From Rheinheimera sp. (lineage in GTDB: Bacteria > Pseudomonadota > Gammaproteobacteria > Enterobacterales > Alteromonadaceae): DNA of 64,000 bases. The number at the start of each line of letters is the position of its first letter. The stretch's first letter is position 1. The notes under the pieces are model-generated. The model saw nothing but the letters and a program-made list of their open reading frames with translations, was not told where the DNA came from and searched no databases. Positions 17,089 through 25,300 of the stretch are shown piece by piece. Location: positions 248,001 to 312,000 of the forward strand of contig NZ_JAUYGV010000006.1 in NCBI RefSeq assembly GCF_030690345.1, written 5' to 3'. The position numbers and the translations under genes were made by a program.

Positions 17089-17640
17089 CTAAGCCAGCTG
17101 CACCTGCACCTGATAATCGCGGCTTATCTGCGTTATGGCTTGCTGCATATCGCCGTCAAAATCGGCGCATAATTCGGCGTAGCTGTGGCGTAGTTTTAGC
17201 CGTTGGGTGGTTTTAACAAAGCGCAGCACTTCTTCTTTGCTGGTTAAAATCAACCGTGGCACCCTGGCATTATTGCCCAGTTCATCTTTGGCAATCATCG
17301 TAAAATACGATGAATTACAATGCTTTACTTTGCCGGTTTGAATATTTTGCGCTTCCACCCGAATACCCACCACCATCGAGCTGTTGCCGACAAAGATCAC
17401 TGAGGCTTTCAGTGTTACCAGTTCACCTACTTCAATCGGGTTAAGAAAATCAACGCGGTCTACCGAGGCGGTAACACAATATTTGCCGCTGAACTTAGAG
17501 CCGCTGGCAAAGGCAATTTGATCCATCAGCGATAATAAATAGCCGCCGTGAATTTTGCCGCTGAAGTTAGAATGTGACGGCAGCATCAGCTGCGACAAGG
17601 TAACACGGGAGCTGCTGCTCTTTTTATACAGATCTGCCAT
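17089..17640 (-). CDS. acyl-CoA thioesterase, YciA-type hotdog
   Basis: 183 residues. The motif MLPSHSNFSGKIHGGYLLSLMDQIAFASGSKF is the acyl-CoA hydrolase core, with Asn, Gly and Asp as likely active-site elements (split here as GKIHGGYLLSLMD). A second block, ASVDRVDFLNPIEVGELV, is typical of YciA/BfiT relatives. The extra 50-residue C-terminal helix region (KEEVLRFVKTTQRLKLRHS) is longer than E. coli YciA. Cytoplasmic, hydrolysing acyl-CoA of unknown chain length. Its stop lies 12 bases from the stop of the convergent JmjC gene with no clear terminator. Confidence 0.87.
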   Translation of the reverse strand: MADLYKKSSSSRVTLSQLMLPSHSNFSGKIHGGYLLSLMDQIAFASGSKFSGKYCVTASVDRVDFLNPIEVGELVTLKASVIFVGNSSMVVGIRVEAQNIQTGKVKHCNSSYFTMIAKDELGNNARVPRLILTSKEEVLRFVKTTQRLKLRHSYAELCADFDGDMQQAITQISRDYQVQVQLA

Positions 17641-17689
17641 AGTCTGTTTGCCTTTTAGTACAATAGGTTAGCTTCAGTGTAGCAGAGCT

Positions 17690-18046
17690 TTAGTTCAGCT
17701 CGTTAGGCAGCGGTTTATGCTGCACCAGCACCCAAGGCGAAATCACCACTGCCCACAGCTCGGTTTTATTATCAAACCATAGCTGCGCCTGCTGCTCTGT
17801 AGTGCGGCCCAGCATGCCAGCGGCCAGCCAGTCGGCAACGCGGGCTTTATCATCACAGCTAAAGGCAAAAGCAGCTTCAACCAGATCCAGTGCAGGCTCT
17901 ACACTGATCACTGAGCCGGCGGCATAAAATTTTTGCAATTCCAGCCAGTTAATCCGTGCGGTTTCACTGACAATTTTTGCTTTTATCAGCTCGGGGTTGT
18001 GCTCGTCATCAATAAGATGGGCATCGGGTGGTGTGGTTATCGTCAT
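17690..18046 (-). CDS. DUF2288 family protein
   Basis: 118-residue small soluble protein. It matches the DUF2288 family by KAKIVSETARINWLELQKFYAAG, DLVEAAFAFSCDDKARVADWL and the Trp-rich end LWAVVISPWVLVQ. Function unknown. It lies 8 bases after the glrR stop on the same strand and is likely a read-through member of that operon. Confidence 0.85.
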   Translation of the reverse strand: MTITTPPDAHLIDDEHNPELIKAKIVSETARINWLELQKFYAAGSVISVEPALDLVEAAFAFSCDDKARVADWLAAGMLGRTTEQQAQLWFDNKTELWAVVISPWVLVQHKPLPNELN

Positions 18047-18054
18047 AAAATGGC

Positions 18055-19404
18055 TTACTCAGTTTCATCGCCTTGCTCAGCTACCTGGGCGGCGCTGAGC
18101 TCATGCTTTTTCAGTAATTTATAAAAGTCGGTACGGTTGCGTCCGGCCAGCTCGGCGGCGCGGGTAACATTGCCTTCGGTCATTTGCAGTACCCGTATAA
18201 GGTATTGGCGCTCAAACTGATCACGCGCTTCGGTCAGGCTGGGCCAGTAGCTGCTGTCTTGTGACAGGGCTTGCTCTACCTGGGCAGCGCCTATTACCGG
18301 GCTGTGTGTCAGTGCGACACATTGCTCTACCACGTTTACCAGTTGGCGCACATTGCCGGGCCACTTGGCGGTAGCCAGCAACTGCATGGCATCATCGGAA
18401 AAACGCGTAACATCTACCTGGTGGCGCTCAACGCTTTGCTGCAATACATGGCGTGCCAGCAAAGGGATATCTTCCGGCCGTTGCTCCAGGGTGGGCAACT
18501 GCAGGTTAACCACATTTAACCGGTAGTATAAATCTTCGCGAAAGCTGCCGTCGGCCATGGCTTGTTGCAAGTCGCGGTGCGTGGCTGATAACACCCGTAC
18601 ATTGATCGGCAGGGTTTTGGCACTGCCCACCGGGCGGATTTGCCGCTCTTGTAAGGCGCGCAGCAATTTAACCTGCAACGATACCGGCATATCGCCGATT
18701 TCATCTAAAAACAGCGTGCCGCCGTCGGCCTCGCGAAACAGGCCGCCATGTTCGGTTACTGCCCCGGTAAAGGCGCCTTTGGTATGGCCAAATAATTCTG
18801 ATTCCAGCAAATGCTCCGGCAGGGCGCCGCAGTTTATTGCGACAAAGGGTTTGCCGGAGCGCGGGCTGGCGTTATGAATAGCTTTGGCCAACAGTTCTTT
18901 ACCGGTACCGCTGGCGCCGGTGATCAATACACTGACATCACGCTGTGCCACGCGATAGCTTTGCTCCAGCACCTCTTCCATCAGGCGCGAGCGGGTAATA
19001 ATCTCAGCGCGCCAGCCGGCTTGCTCCGGTACGGATTGATGCACCGCATTTTGCAGAATATCGCGCAGTTCGTTGGTATTCAGCGGCTTGGTTAAAAAGC
19101 CGAATACGCCGCGCTGAGTCGCTGCCACCGCCTCGGGAATAGAGCCATGCGCTGTCATCAGCACTACCGGTAAGCCGGGGTAACGCTTGGCTATCTCGTC
19201 AAACAGGCTCATGCCGTCCAGCCCCGGCATACGCAGGTCGCTCAACACCACATCGACGCTGTGTTTGCTTAATAGCGGCAAGGCGGCTTCGGCAGAGTCG
19301 GCGCTGATCACCTGATAACCTTCACCTTCGAGGCGCAGTGTTAACAGCCGCAGTAAGCTGGGGTCGTCATCAACCAGCAGTAAGCGTGGTTTAGGGCTGG
19401 CCAT
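18055..19404 (-). CDS. glrR: sigma-54-dependent response regulator GlrR/QseF
   Basis: 449 residues from ATG at 19404, which has GGAGG six bases upstream. A longer frame to 19455 lacks such a site. Receiver domain 1-120 with phospho-acceptor Asp56 (VLSDLRMPG). AAA+ domain with Walker A GASGTGKE and the sigma-54 contact loop GAFTGA in SELFGHTKGAFTGA. Fis-type helix-turn-helix at the end (NVTRAAELAGRNRTDFYKLL). Gene order glrK-qseG-glrR matches E. coli, where the regulator drives glmY and rpoE promoters. No target site was recognised here. The start lies inside the qseG reading frame. Confidence 0.93.
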   Translation of the reverse strand: MASPKPRLLLVDDDPSLLRLLTLRLEGEGYQVISADSAEAALPLLSKHSVDVVLSDLRMPGLDGMSLFDEIAKRYPGLPVVLMTAHGSIPEAVAATQRGVFGFLTKPLNTNELRDILQNAVHQSVPEQAGWRAEIITRSRLMEEVLEQSYRVAQRDVSVLITGASGTGKELLAKAIHNASPRSGKPFVAINCGALPEHLLESELFGHTKGAFTGAVTEHGGLFREADGGTLFLDEIGDMPVSLQVKLLRALQERQIRPVGSAKTLPINVRVLSATHRDLQQAMADGSFREDLYYRLNVVNLQLPTLEQRPEDIPLLARHVLQQSVERHQVDVTRFSDDAMQLLATAKWPGNVRQLVNVVEQCVALTHSPVIGAAQVEQALSQDSSYWPSLTEARDQFERQYLIRVLQMTEGNVTRAAELAGRNRTDFYKLLKKHELSAAQVAEQGDETE

Positions 19405-20002
19405 TGTTGTCCTCCGGCTCTGGTACCTGTACCGGTTGATTAAGCTGGGCTTCAATTTGTGTCAGCGCGTCTATCTTCTTCTGTAACTCCCGGTTGGTCT
19501 TTTGCAAGCGTTCCAGGTTGTCATGTTGCTGGGCATTCAGCCGTGTCAGCGCGCTTACCGCCGACTCCGCTTCCAGCAGCTTTTGGTTAAACGCCAGATC
19601 CCAGCTTAGTAATGCGGCTAACGGTGCCGGCAGTTGTGCTAATTGCTCAGCCGATTGCATTTGTACCCGCAGCCGGGTTAAATAGGGTGTGTCGGGGTGC
19701 AGTTGCAATATAGTGCGTTTCAGTGCCCATATCTCGTCTTGTTCAGTATCGGCCAGCAACACGTCGCGCTCTTCGTTCATCCGGCCTAACATAGCGCCGC
19801 GGTAGTTTACCCAGGCTTGCAGGGTGGCGGCATCGTCGGCAATCGCCAGCGGCGCGCTAACCGGTTCCGGTACCGGTAAGGTTACCGGCGGCGGCTCCAG
19901 TGAGGTAACCGGCTCTGCCGGTGTTTCAGCCGGCGGCGCAGGTGGCAGCAACTGACAGCCGTTCAGCAGCAACAGCAAGCTAATAATGAGTCCGGTTTTC
20001 AT
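19391..20002 (-). CDS. qseG: QseG-like outer-membrane lipoprotein
   Basis: 203-residue lipoprotein with signal peptide and lipobox LLNGC (Cys16), followed by a Pro-rich spacer (PPAPPAETPAEP). The middle is helical, and residues 140-190 form a coiled coil (LTRLNAQQHDNLERLQKTN). QseG in enterobacteria links to the sensor kinase in the periplasm and tunes its activity. Low sequence conservation is usual, so the call depends on position between glrK and glrR. It overlaps glrK by 4 bases and glrR by 14 bases. Confidence 0.8.
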   Translation of the reverse strand: MKTGLIISLLLLLNGCQLLPPAPPAETPAEPVTSLEPPPVTLPVPEPVSAPLAIADDAATLQAWVNYRGAMLGRMNEERDVLLADTEQDEIWALKRTILQLHPDTPYLTRLRVQMQSAEQLAQLPAPLAALLSWDLAFNQKLLEAESAVSALTRLNAQQHDNLERLQKTNRELQKKIDALTQIEAQLNQPVQVPEPEDNNGQP

Positions 20003-21417
20003 CCGCTTTTTTCCTCTAACAAGGGTAGCCGCACCCGAATACAGACGTCGGCATAAATTACATCAACAATGTCGGCATGGCCGCCCAATAGCCTGGCGCA
20101 GTCTGCCACTATAGATAAGCCTAAGCCGGAGCCTTGCACCGCATCAAAGCGCGCTGTAGTGCCGCGTTGAAACGGCTCAAACAATTTCTCCCGCATTGCG
20201 GTGGGGATCGGGTTGCCGTTATTGGCGACATCCAGTACAAGTTGGTGCTCCTGCTGGTACAGTTTTACCCATACCGGGCTGTCCTGGCCGCCATAGGCCT
20301 GCGCATTGTTGATCAGGTTATCCAGTATACGCCGGAACAAGGTGGCATCGGTATAAATTGCACTGAGCTGACAACTGAGTTCTATGCTTTGACCGCGCTG
20401 TTGCAGTGATAACGCATGGTCGTTAAAGCAGTCGCTGAACAGTTGCTGTGGTGAGTGCCAGTCGGGCTCTGGCTTGGCTTGTTGCAGCAGGCGGTTGTAA
20501 TCCAGCAGTTGTTCGGTCAGCACACTTAAGCGGTCGGCACTGCCGTTGAGCAGGCCCACCACTTCCAATTGCTGTTTATTTAACGGGCCAACCAGCTGTT
20601 CACTCAGTAAAGAGCAGCCTTCGCGGATGCTGGACAGCGGGGTTTTTAATTCGTGTGAGGCATGGCGCAGTAAAATCAGCCGCAGCGCTTCCAACTGTTG
20701 TAACCGTGAGCTGAGCCAGCGTAATTGTTCGCCCAATTCGGTCAGCTCGCGCGGGCCGGTGAGCTTTTCATCGGGGAACTGATGCTGCTGGCCAATAGCG
20801 CGGATCATCTTATCCAGCTTGCGCACCGGCGCGGTAATGCGGCCCGATGCCCACAACACCAGCAGCAGTGTCAGTAGCACCAGGGCTACCGTTTGCCACG
20901 CCAGTTGCTGTTGGCTTTCCACCACAAAGCGTTGTTGCTGCTGCAGGTTTTGCTCCAGCAATAACCAGATTTGTTGCGTCAGTTGTTGCTGTTGCTGGCG
21001 AAACTGCTGTACCACCGGCTCCAGTTGCGCGCCGCTGAGGCTGGCAAAGTTATCCAGTAGCAGGTTGAGCTGGTATTGTTGCTGTTGGCACAACTGTGGC
21101 TGGCCAATGTTGTCGCACACTTGTTGTAGCAAGGTGCCGTAGCTGTCTAGGTGGCTGCGGGCCACCCGTGCCAGCGCATCGGTTTTTACCACTGCATGCT
21201 GGCGCACCGCACGCTCAATATCCACCACCAGGTTTTGCATATTTTCGGCGCGGCGTACGCTGGCAACAGAAGCCTCCGCTTCAACCACCGCATTGCGGCT
21301 CACGCCGCTTAAAGCTTTATGGCTTTGCCACATTAATACCGCTACCGGAATTAAGGCAAGAAAGAAGCTCAGCAATACCAGTTGGCGTAACGAAGCCGTT
21401 TGAATCGAAAAGCGCAT
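19999..21417 (-). CDS. glrK: sensor histidine kinase GlrK/QseE
   Basis: 472 residues. First membrane segment at about 12-30, a helical periplasmic Gln-rich sensor domain, second membrane segment near 175-195 (VALVLLTLLLVLWASG). A HAMP-like linker follows (RITAPVRKLDKMI). The dimerisation helix has His255 in LRHASHELKTPLSS. The ATPase domain shows DNLINNAQAYGG (N box) and GSGLGLSIV (G2 box). First gene of the three-gene operon that includes the lipoprotein and GlrR. The signal is unknown; in enterobacteria it responds to envelope cues. Confidence 0.92.
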   Translation of the reverse strand: MRFSIQTASLRQLVLLSFFLALIPVAVLMWQSHKALSGVSRNAVVEAEASVASVRRAENMQNLVVDIERAVRQHAVVKTDALARVARSHLDSYGTLLQQVCDNIGQPQLCQQQQYQLNLLLDNFASLSGAQLEPVVQQFRQQQQQLTQQIWLLLEQNLQQQQRFVVESQQQLAWQTVALVLLTLLLVLWASGRITAPVRKLDKMIRAIGQQHQFPDEKLTGPRELTELGEQLRWLSSRLQQLEALRLILLRHASHELKTPLSSIREGCSLLSEQLVGPLNKQQLEVVGLLNGSADRLSVLTEQLLDYNRLLQQAKPEPDWHSPQQLFSDCFNDHALSLQQRGQSIELSCQLSAIYTDATLFRRILDNLINNAQAYGGQDSPVWVKLYQQEHQLVLDVANNGNPIPTAMREKLFEPFQRGTTARFDAVQGSGLGLSIVADCARLLGGHADIVDVIYADVCIRVRLPLLEEKSG

Positions 21418-21466
21418 AATGTTCTGTCTTAGCCGCAGGGCTGCTAAGCATACCCTATTTTTGCGG

Positions 21467-21498
21467 CAAAAAAAAAAGGCCGGTGGGGTTCCGGCCTT
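21467..21498 (-). terminator. terminator after the 66-residue membrane protein gene
   Basis: AAGGCCGG (21476-21483), loop of 7, CCGGCCTT (21491-21498), with ten A residues on its left side that read as a T-run on the minus strand. It ends transcription coming from 21551-21751. A smaller dyad TCAGCGG/CCGCTGA lies at 21507-21523. Confidence 0.9.
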
Positions 21499-21550
21499 AC
21501 AAAAATTCAGCGGGATCCGCTGAACTCATGGGATCGTTAGCTAAAACAGC

Positions 21551-21751
21551 TTAGGCCGCTTTAGCCATATAGTCCGGTTGATACTGGCTAACCGGACGCG
21601 GTTGCACATAGGCCGGTTGGGTTGCTGCGATTTGAGCCTGTTCCCATGCCAGTACACTGTCATTGTTCAGGTTAACACGGCCCAGCATGCGAACTACTAC
21701 AGCAACATTAGCCAGTAAAAATAACACTGTACCAAGTAAGAATAAGTCCAT
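21551..21751 (-). CDS. small single-pass membrane protein, unknown
   Basis: 66 residues. One membrane helix at about 3-23 (LFLLGTVLFLLANVAVVVRML), then a polar tail with repeated Tyr/Gln/Pro (TQPAYVQPRPVSQYQPDYM). The gene has its own strong ribosome binding site (GGAGG, 5 bases before ATG), a structured leader upstream and a terminator downstream. It is therefore very likely a real, separately regulated gene. No family was recognised. It may act as a small regulatory or assembly subunit at the inner membrane. Confidence 0.7.
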   Translation of the reverse strand: MDLFLLGTVLFLLANVAVVVRMLGRVNLNNDSVLAWEQAQIAATQPAYVQPRPVSQYQPDYMAKAA

Positions 21752-21808
21752 AACAACCTCCGTAGGGTGCAGCCTTTACTTCATTTTGCTGCGTTAAGAC
21801 GGTTCAGA

Positions 21809-21864
21809 GGAGAATGTGGCAAAGGCAGCTTGCGGTGTATCTGGTTGCGCTTGCGACATTCTCC
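21809..21864 (-). promoter_or_regulatory. hairpin in the 5' leader of the 66-residue protein gene
   Basis: GGAGAATGT (21809-21817) pairs perfectly with ACATTCTCC (21856-21864), with a 38-base GC-rich interior that can itself fold. It lies 58 bases upstream of the start of the small membrane protein, so it is probably transcribed. It could be a leader structure or a long-spaced operator. No known riboswitch was recognised. Confidence 0.5.
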
Positions 21865-21981
21865 TGTAGCGTCGCTTGCTATAACATATACAAGGCCTGT
21901 GCCAACTTTTATAATTGTATTATTAACGTTATTAATCAACGGTTTAATTGTTTGTTGTGCGGCGTGAGGTGCAAGGGGGGC

Positions 21982-22013
21982 GATTAACTGTCGCTGTTTG
22001 GCGACAGTTAATC
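21982..22013. terminator. 13-bp perfect hairpin downstream of adenosine deaminase
   Basis: GATTAACTGTCGC (21982-21994), loop TGTTTG, GCGACAGTTAATC (22001-22013). A strong stem without a T-run, 83 bases beyond the deaminase stop. It probably limits read-through or protects the mRNA end. The surrounding region 21865-22095 holds no gene. Confidence 0.5.
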
Positions 22014-22095
22014 TGTTATAAATAAAATAATGATAATTTTCAATGGCTTATTGTGTAGGTGTTTTGCGACACCAGGCTTATCTGTTTGATTTTAA

Positions 22096-23322
22096 TCAGA
22101 TAAAACCATAACGTTTTGCTACGCGGTCAAAATACTCCAGGCAGTGCTTGGCATATTCGCGTTTCTCCACGTAAGTGCCGGGGAAAAAGCTTTTCTTAAA
22201 ACCGTAGGCGACAATATCTTTTAACCGCTTCAGCGGAATATCAAAGTTATCCAGCGCCAGTTGGTATTCCTTGCTTACCGTGGTATTCGATACCAGCCGG
22301 TTGTCGGTGCAAATTACCGTAGCAATACGATTATCCAGCATATCTTTAAACTTGTGCTGGCTGATGTCAGTAATGGCCGGGTTGGTTTGCAGGTTACTGG
22401 TTAAGCACACCTCTACCGCTATGCGTTTGTCGGCAATATAGGAAGCCAGGTTACGGATATAGGCGGCTTTGTCGATGATGTCAGGGTGCGAAATCATTTC
22501 AGGGATAAACATCGAATAGCCATGGCCAATACGGTCGGCATAGCATTCGGTAATGGCTTCAAACACGCTTTCGGCGCCATAGGCTTCACCGGCATGCAGG
22601 GTTTTCAGCAAAAAGTGCTGGTGGGCATATTCGTACACTTCTTTAAACTTACCGGCCGGATAACCGGATTCCTGGCCGGCTAAATCCAGCCCTACTATCG
22701 GTATGCCTTCTTCGTCGCGCAGCCGCACACTGGCACGCACCAGTTCCATCGCCGCCAGTTTAATTACGTCTATCGGGGCAAAGTCGCGCATCAGCTGAAA
22801 CAGGTTGGTGTAGTAGGGCGAAAAGCCCTTGTCGCCAAACATGCGCATGGCGCAGTTAATAATGCCATAGGCAAATGGCGGTTTCTGGCCGCTCATCACC
22901 ACTTCGCTGCGGTTATACTCACTCATCGCCTGCTTTAAACCGTTATTAACCGCATGCATAACACGATCAAAATCGATACCGTTGGGCAGGTCAATTAACA
23001 GCTGCGGCGCAAAACGCACTTCAATATAGTTAACGCCTTCCAGCTGGTTATCTATTGCCAGCTCATAAGCGGCACGTTGCAGGTTTTCCATATCGCGCAA
23101 CACCGCACAGGTGTATTGAAAACAATGCAGGTATTCACCCAGGTTGTTGTATTTGTCTTTAAACACCAGCTGCTTTAAGCCATCCACTGTGTCTGCCGGC
23201 AGCTTGGTACCGGTGCGTTTGGCCATCTCAATTAAGCTGCTAAGGCGCAGGCTGCCATCCAGATGCAGGTGTAAATCAGACTTGGGCATCTCTTTAATAA
23301 ATTCAGCAGAATAACGTGGCAT
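22096..23322 (-). CDS. add: adenosine deaminase family protein
   Basis: 408 residues, longer than E. coli Add (about 333), and closer to the long bacterial adenosine deaminase-like group. Zinc ligands sit in DLHLHLDGS near residue 17. LHAGEAYG holds the third His and catalytic Glu region, and RIGHGYSM the catalytic His. The final Asp motif reads VICTDNRLVSNTTVSKEY, where classic enzymes have TDDP, so substrate range may differ. Cytoplasmic deamination of adenosine or a related nucleoside. It stands alone, with AGGAG before the ATG. Confidence 0.85.
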   Translation of the reverse strand: MPRYSAEFIKEMPKSDLHLHLDGSLRLSSLIEMAKRTGTKLPADTVDGLKQLVFKDKYNNLGEYLHCFQYTCAVLRDMENLQRAAYELAIDNQLEGVNYIEVRFAPQLLIDLPNGIDFDRVMHAVNNGLKQAMSEYNRSEVVMSGQKPPFAYGIINCAMRMFGDKGFSPYYTNLFQLMRDFAPIDVIKLAAMELVRASVRLRDEEGIPIVGLDLAGQESGYPAGKFKEVYEYAHQHFLLKTLHAGEAYGAESVFEAITECYADRIGHGYSMFIPEMISHPDIIDKAAYIRNLASYIADKRIAVEVCLTSNLQTNPAITDISQHKFKDMLDNRIATVICTDNRLVSNTTVSKEYQLALDNFDIPLKRLKDIVAYGFKKSFFPGTYVEKREYAKHCLEYFDRVAKRYGFI

Positions 23323-23390
23323 AGCGACTCCTTAACAAATACTTGCTGCTAAGTGTATCGCAATTTGCGTGGTTTTCGTTGGCAAAGCGG

Positions 23391-24293
23391 TTAGCCGGCG
23401 GCATATTTATTTAAATTGGCAAAGGCCATCAGTATGTCTTTGGCGTAGCTGACTCTGGGGTGTTTCAGTGCGCCCTTGCGCCAAACTAAATAAATAAAGT
23501 TTTCCGGCCCGGGCTCGCCAATGTGCACCAGCTCGCCGGCGGCTATGGCATCGCGGCATAAGTAATCCGGTAGCACACTGTAACCGATACCGGCCTTCAC
23601 TATGCCGGCAATGGCACGAATGTCGGGGCAAATGGCAGCGATCGGCGACTGACAACTTTCATTAAACACGGTATTAAAGTAATGCCGGATCAGTGGCAGG
23701 GTTTGGTCATAACTGACCACCGGATACAGCCGCAGCCGCTCTGCACTAACGGCTTGCTGCGACAAATGTGCACCGGTAAAGCGGTTGGCCACCAGCATCA
23801 GTCGTTCGCTATCAATAATCTGGTAGTCATAGACTGCCGGATCCGGAGTTGAAGCAGTAATAGCCAGCTCTGCGGTGCCGTCGGCTAACAGCTGGTAAAT
23901 ACGCTCTTTATTGCCGATATGCACTACCAGATTTACCTCACCGGCTTGCAGTAAGTTCGCAAACTGCGCTCCGGCAATATGGCTGATATATTCCGCCGGG
24001 CCGGCAATATTTAAGGTGCCGTATACAGCATTGCTGCGGTTACGCACCGAGGCCAGTTTTTGCTCTACCGCATCCAGATGAGCGGACACCTGCAGCGCTA
24101 AATCGTGTGCCGCCGGTGTGGCTTCTACGCCGCGCGCTTTGCGTTCAAATAAAGCAAAACCCACCAGTGATTCTATGCTTTGAATATGTGCCGTCGCCGC
24201 CGGTTGCGACAAGCCTAAGTTAGCGGCGGCTTTGGTAATAGTGCCGCAGCGATACACTTCCACAAAGGTACGTAACTGCACAAAATACGACAT
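23391..24293 (-). CDS. LysR-family transcriptional regulator
   Basis: 300 residues from ATG at 24293. A start at 24308 is possible but would place the adjacent dyad inside the gene. The N-terminal winged helix (FVEVYRCGTITKAAANLGLSQPAATAHIQSIE, in two parts) is standard LysR. A periplasmic-binding-like effector domain fills residues 90-295. It is divergent from the DJ-1/yqhD pair, which it probably controls, as LysR proteins usually do with divergent neighbours. The effector is unknown; reactive aldehydes are a guess based on yqhD. Confidence 0.9.
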   Translation of the reverse strand: MSYFVQLRTFVEVYRCGTITKAAANLGLSQPAATAHIQSIESLVGFALFERKARGVEATPAAHDLALQVSAHLDAVEQKLASVRNRSNAVYGTLNIAGPAEYISHIAGAQFANLLQAGEVNLVVHIGNKERIYQLLADGTAELAITASTPDPAVYDYQIIDSERLMLVANRFTGAHLSQQAVSAERLRLYPVVSYDQTLPLIRHYFNTVFNESCQSPIAAICPDIRAIAGIVKAGIGYSVLPDYLCRDAIAAGELVHIGEPGPENFIYLVWRKGALKHPRVSYAKDILMAFANLNKYAAG

Positions 24294-24303
24294 AAAGCCC
24301 CAA

Positions 24304-24323
24304 GCCATCAGAAATGTGATGGC
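24304..24323. promoter_or_regulatory. candidate LysR operator
   Basis: GCCATCA (24304-24310), spacer GAAATG, TGATGGC (24317-24323): a perfect 7-bp dyad directly before the LysR start at 24293 and in the divergent promoter region of the DJ-1 gene. It resembles a LysR box (T...A with interrupted dyad). This supports the shorter regulator start. Confidence 0.55.
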
Positions 24324-24430
24324 TGATAGTAAAAGAGCTGAGTTCTAACTACAAGCGAAACGGCCTAAGCTGGCCACCGTTATCCAGCGCTGAGCGTCAG
24401 CTTAGCCCTACCCCTGATGAGGAAAAATTG

Positions 24431-25273
24431 ATGATTAAGCAAACTCTGTTAGCAGTGGCCCTGCTGGGCACTTTTAGTCAAACGGTTGTCGCGGCCGACA
24501 GCAAAGGCCAGATTTTGGTGTTGTTATCCAGCGAAAGTCAAATGCAACTGCAGGATGGCAAAACCCTGTCTACCGGCTACTACCTGAATGAATTTGGCGT
24601 ACCGGCCGATGCTTTTATTAAGGCCGGCTACGAGCTGGTATTAGCCACGCCAAAGGGTAACGCGCCGGTGGTAGATGCAAAGTCGGTAACGGTGCAGTAT
24701 TTCGCCGGTGATGTAGCTGAAATGCAACGTATCAGCCAGGTCGTTGCAGCTATCCCTGGTATTGACGATACGCTGTCATTAAAAGAGGTAATCGACGGTG
24801 GTTTGGCGCAATATGAAGCGGTATTTATCCCGGGTGGCCATGCGCCCTTGATCGATCTGGCCAACAATCCTCAGGTGGGCACTATTCTGACGCATTTTAA
24901 TGCTGAAGCTAAACCTACCGCAGCCATTTGTCATGGCCCGATAGCGCTGTTATCAGCGCAGCAAAATCCGCAAGCTTTTCAGCAGGCGTTGATACATCAA
25001 AGCGAGGCTACGGCCAATAACTGGATTTATGCCGGCTACAAGATGACGATTTTTTCAGACGCCGAAGAAACCGTATTTGAAGGCTCATTAAACGGCGATA
25101 AGTTGCAATATTACCCGGGTAAAGCCATGCAACAAGCCGGTGGTGCTATGCAATACAGCGAAGCCTGGACACCCAATGTAGTGGTGGACCGCGAGCTGAT
25201 CACCGGGCAAAACCCGTTTTCAGATAAAGCGTTGGCGCAAGCTGTGCTAGCGCAACTGCAACAACAGCGTTAA
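24431..25273 (+). CDS. periplasmic DJ-1/PfpI family protein
   Basis: 280 residues from ATG at 24431 (GAGGAA upstream; a TTG just before is ignored). A signal peptide is cut after VVAA near residue 22. The class I amidotransferase-like fold has the nucleophile Cys167 in AAICHGPIALLS and the Glu-containing loop VFIPGGHAPLIDL. It is most like the Hsp31/HchA branch of DJ-1, several members of which act on methylglyoxal. Export is unusual for that branch. It precedes yqhD by 27 bases, suggesting an aldehyde-detoxification operon under the divergent LysR regulator. The enzymatic activity is inferred. Confidence 0.85.
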   Translation: MIKQTLLAVALLGTFSQTVVAADSKGQILVLLSSESQMQLQDGKTLSTGYYLNEFGVPADAFIKAGYELVLATPKGNAPVVDAKSVTVQYFAGDVAEMQRISQVVAAIPGIDDTLSLKEVIDGGLAQYEAVFIPGGHAPLIDLANNPQVGTILTHFNAEAKPTAAICHGPIALLSAQQNPQAFQQALIHQSEATANNWIYAGYKMTIFSDAEETVFEGSLNGDKLQYYPGKAMQQAGGAMQYSEAWTPNVVVDRELITGQNPFSDKALAQAVLAQLQQQR

Positions 25274-25300
25274 TTGCCTAAAGCGAATACCGGAGTAGCT

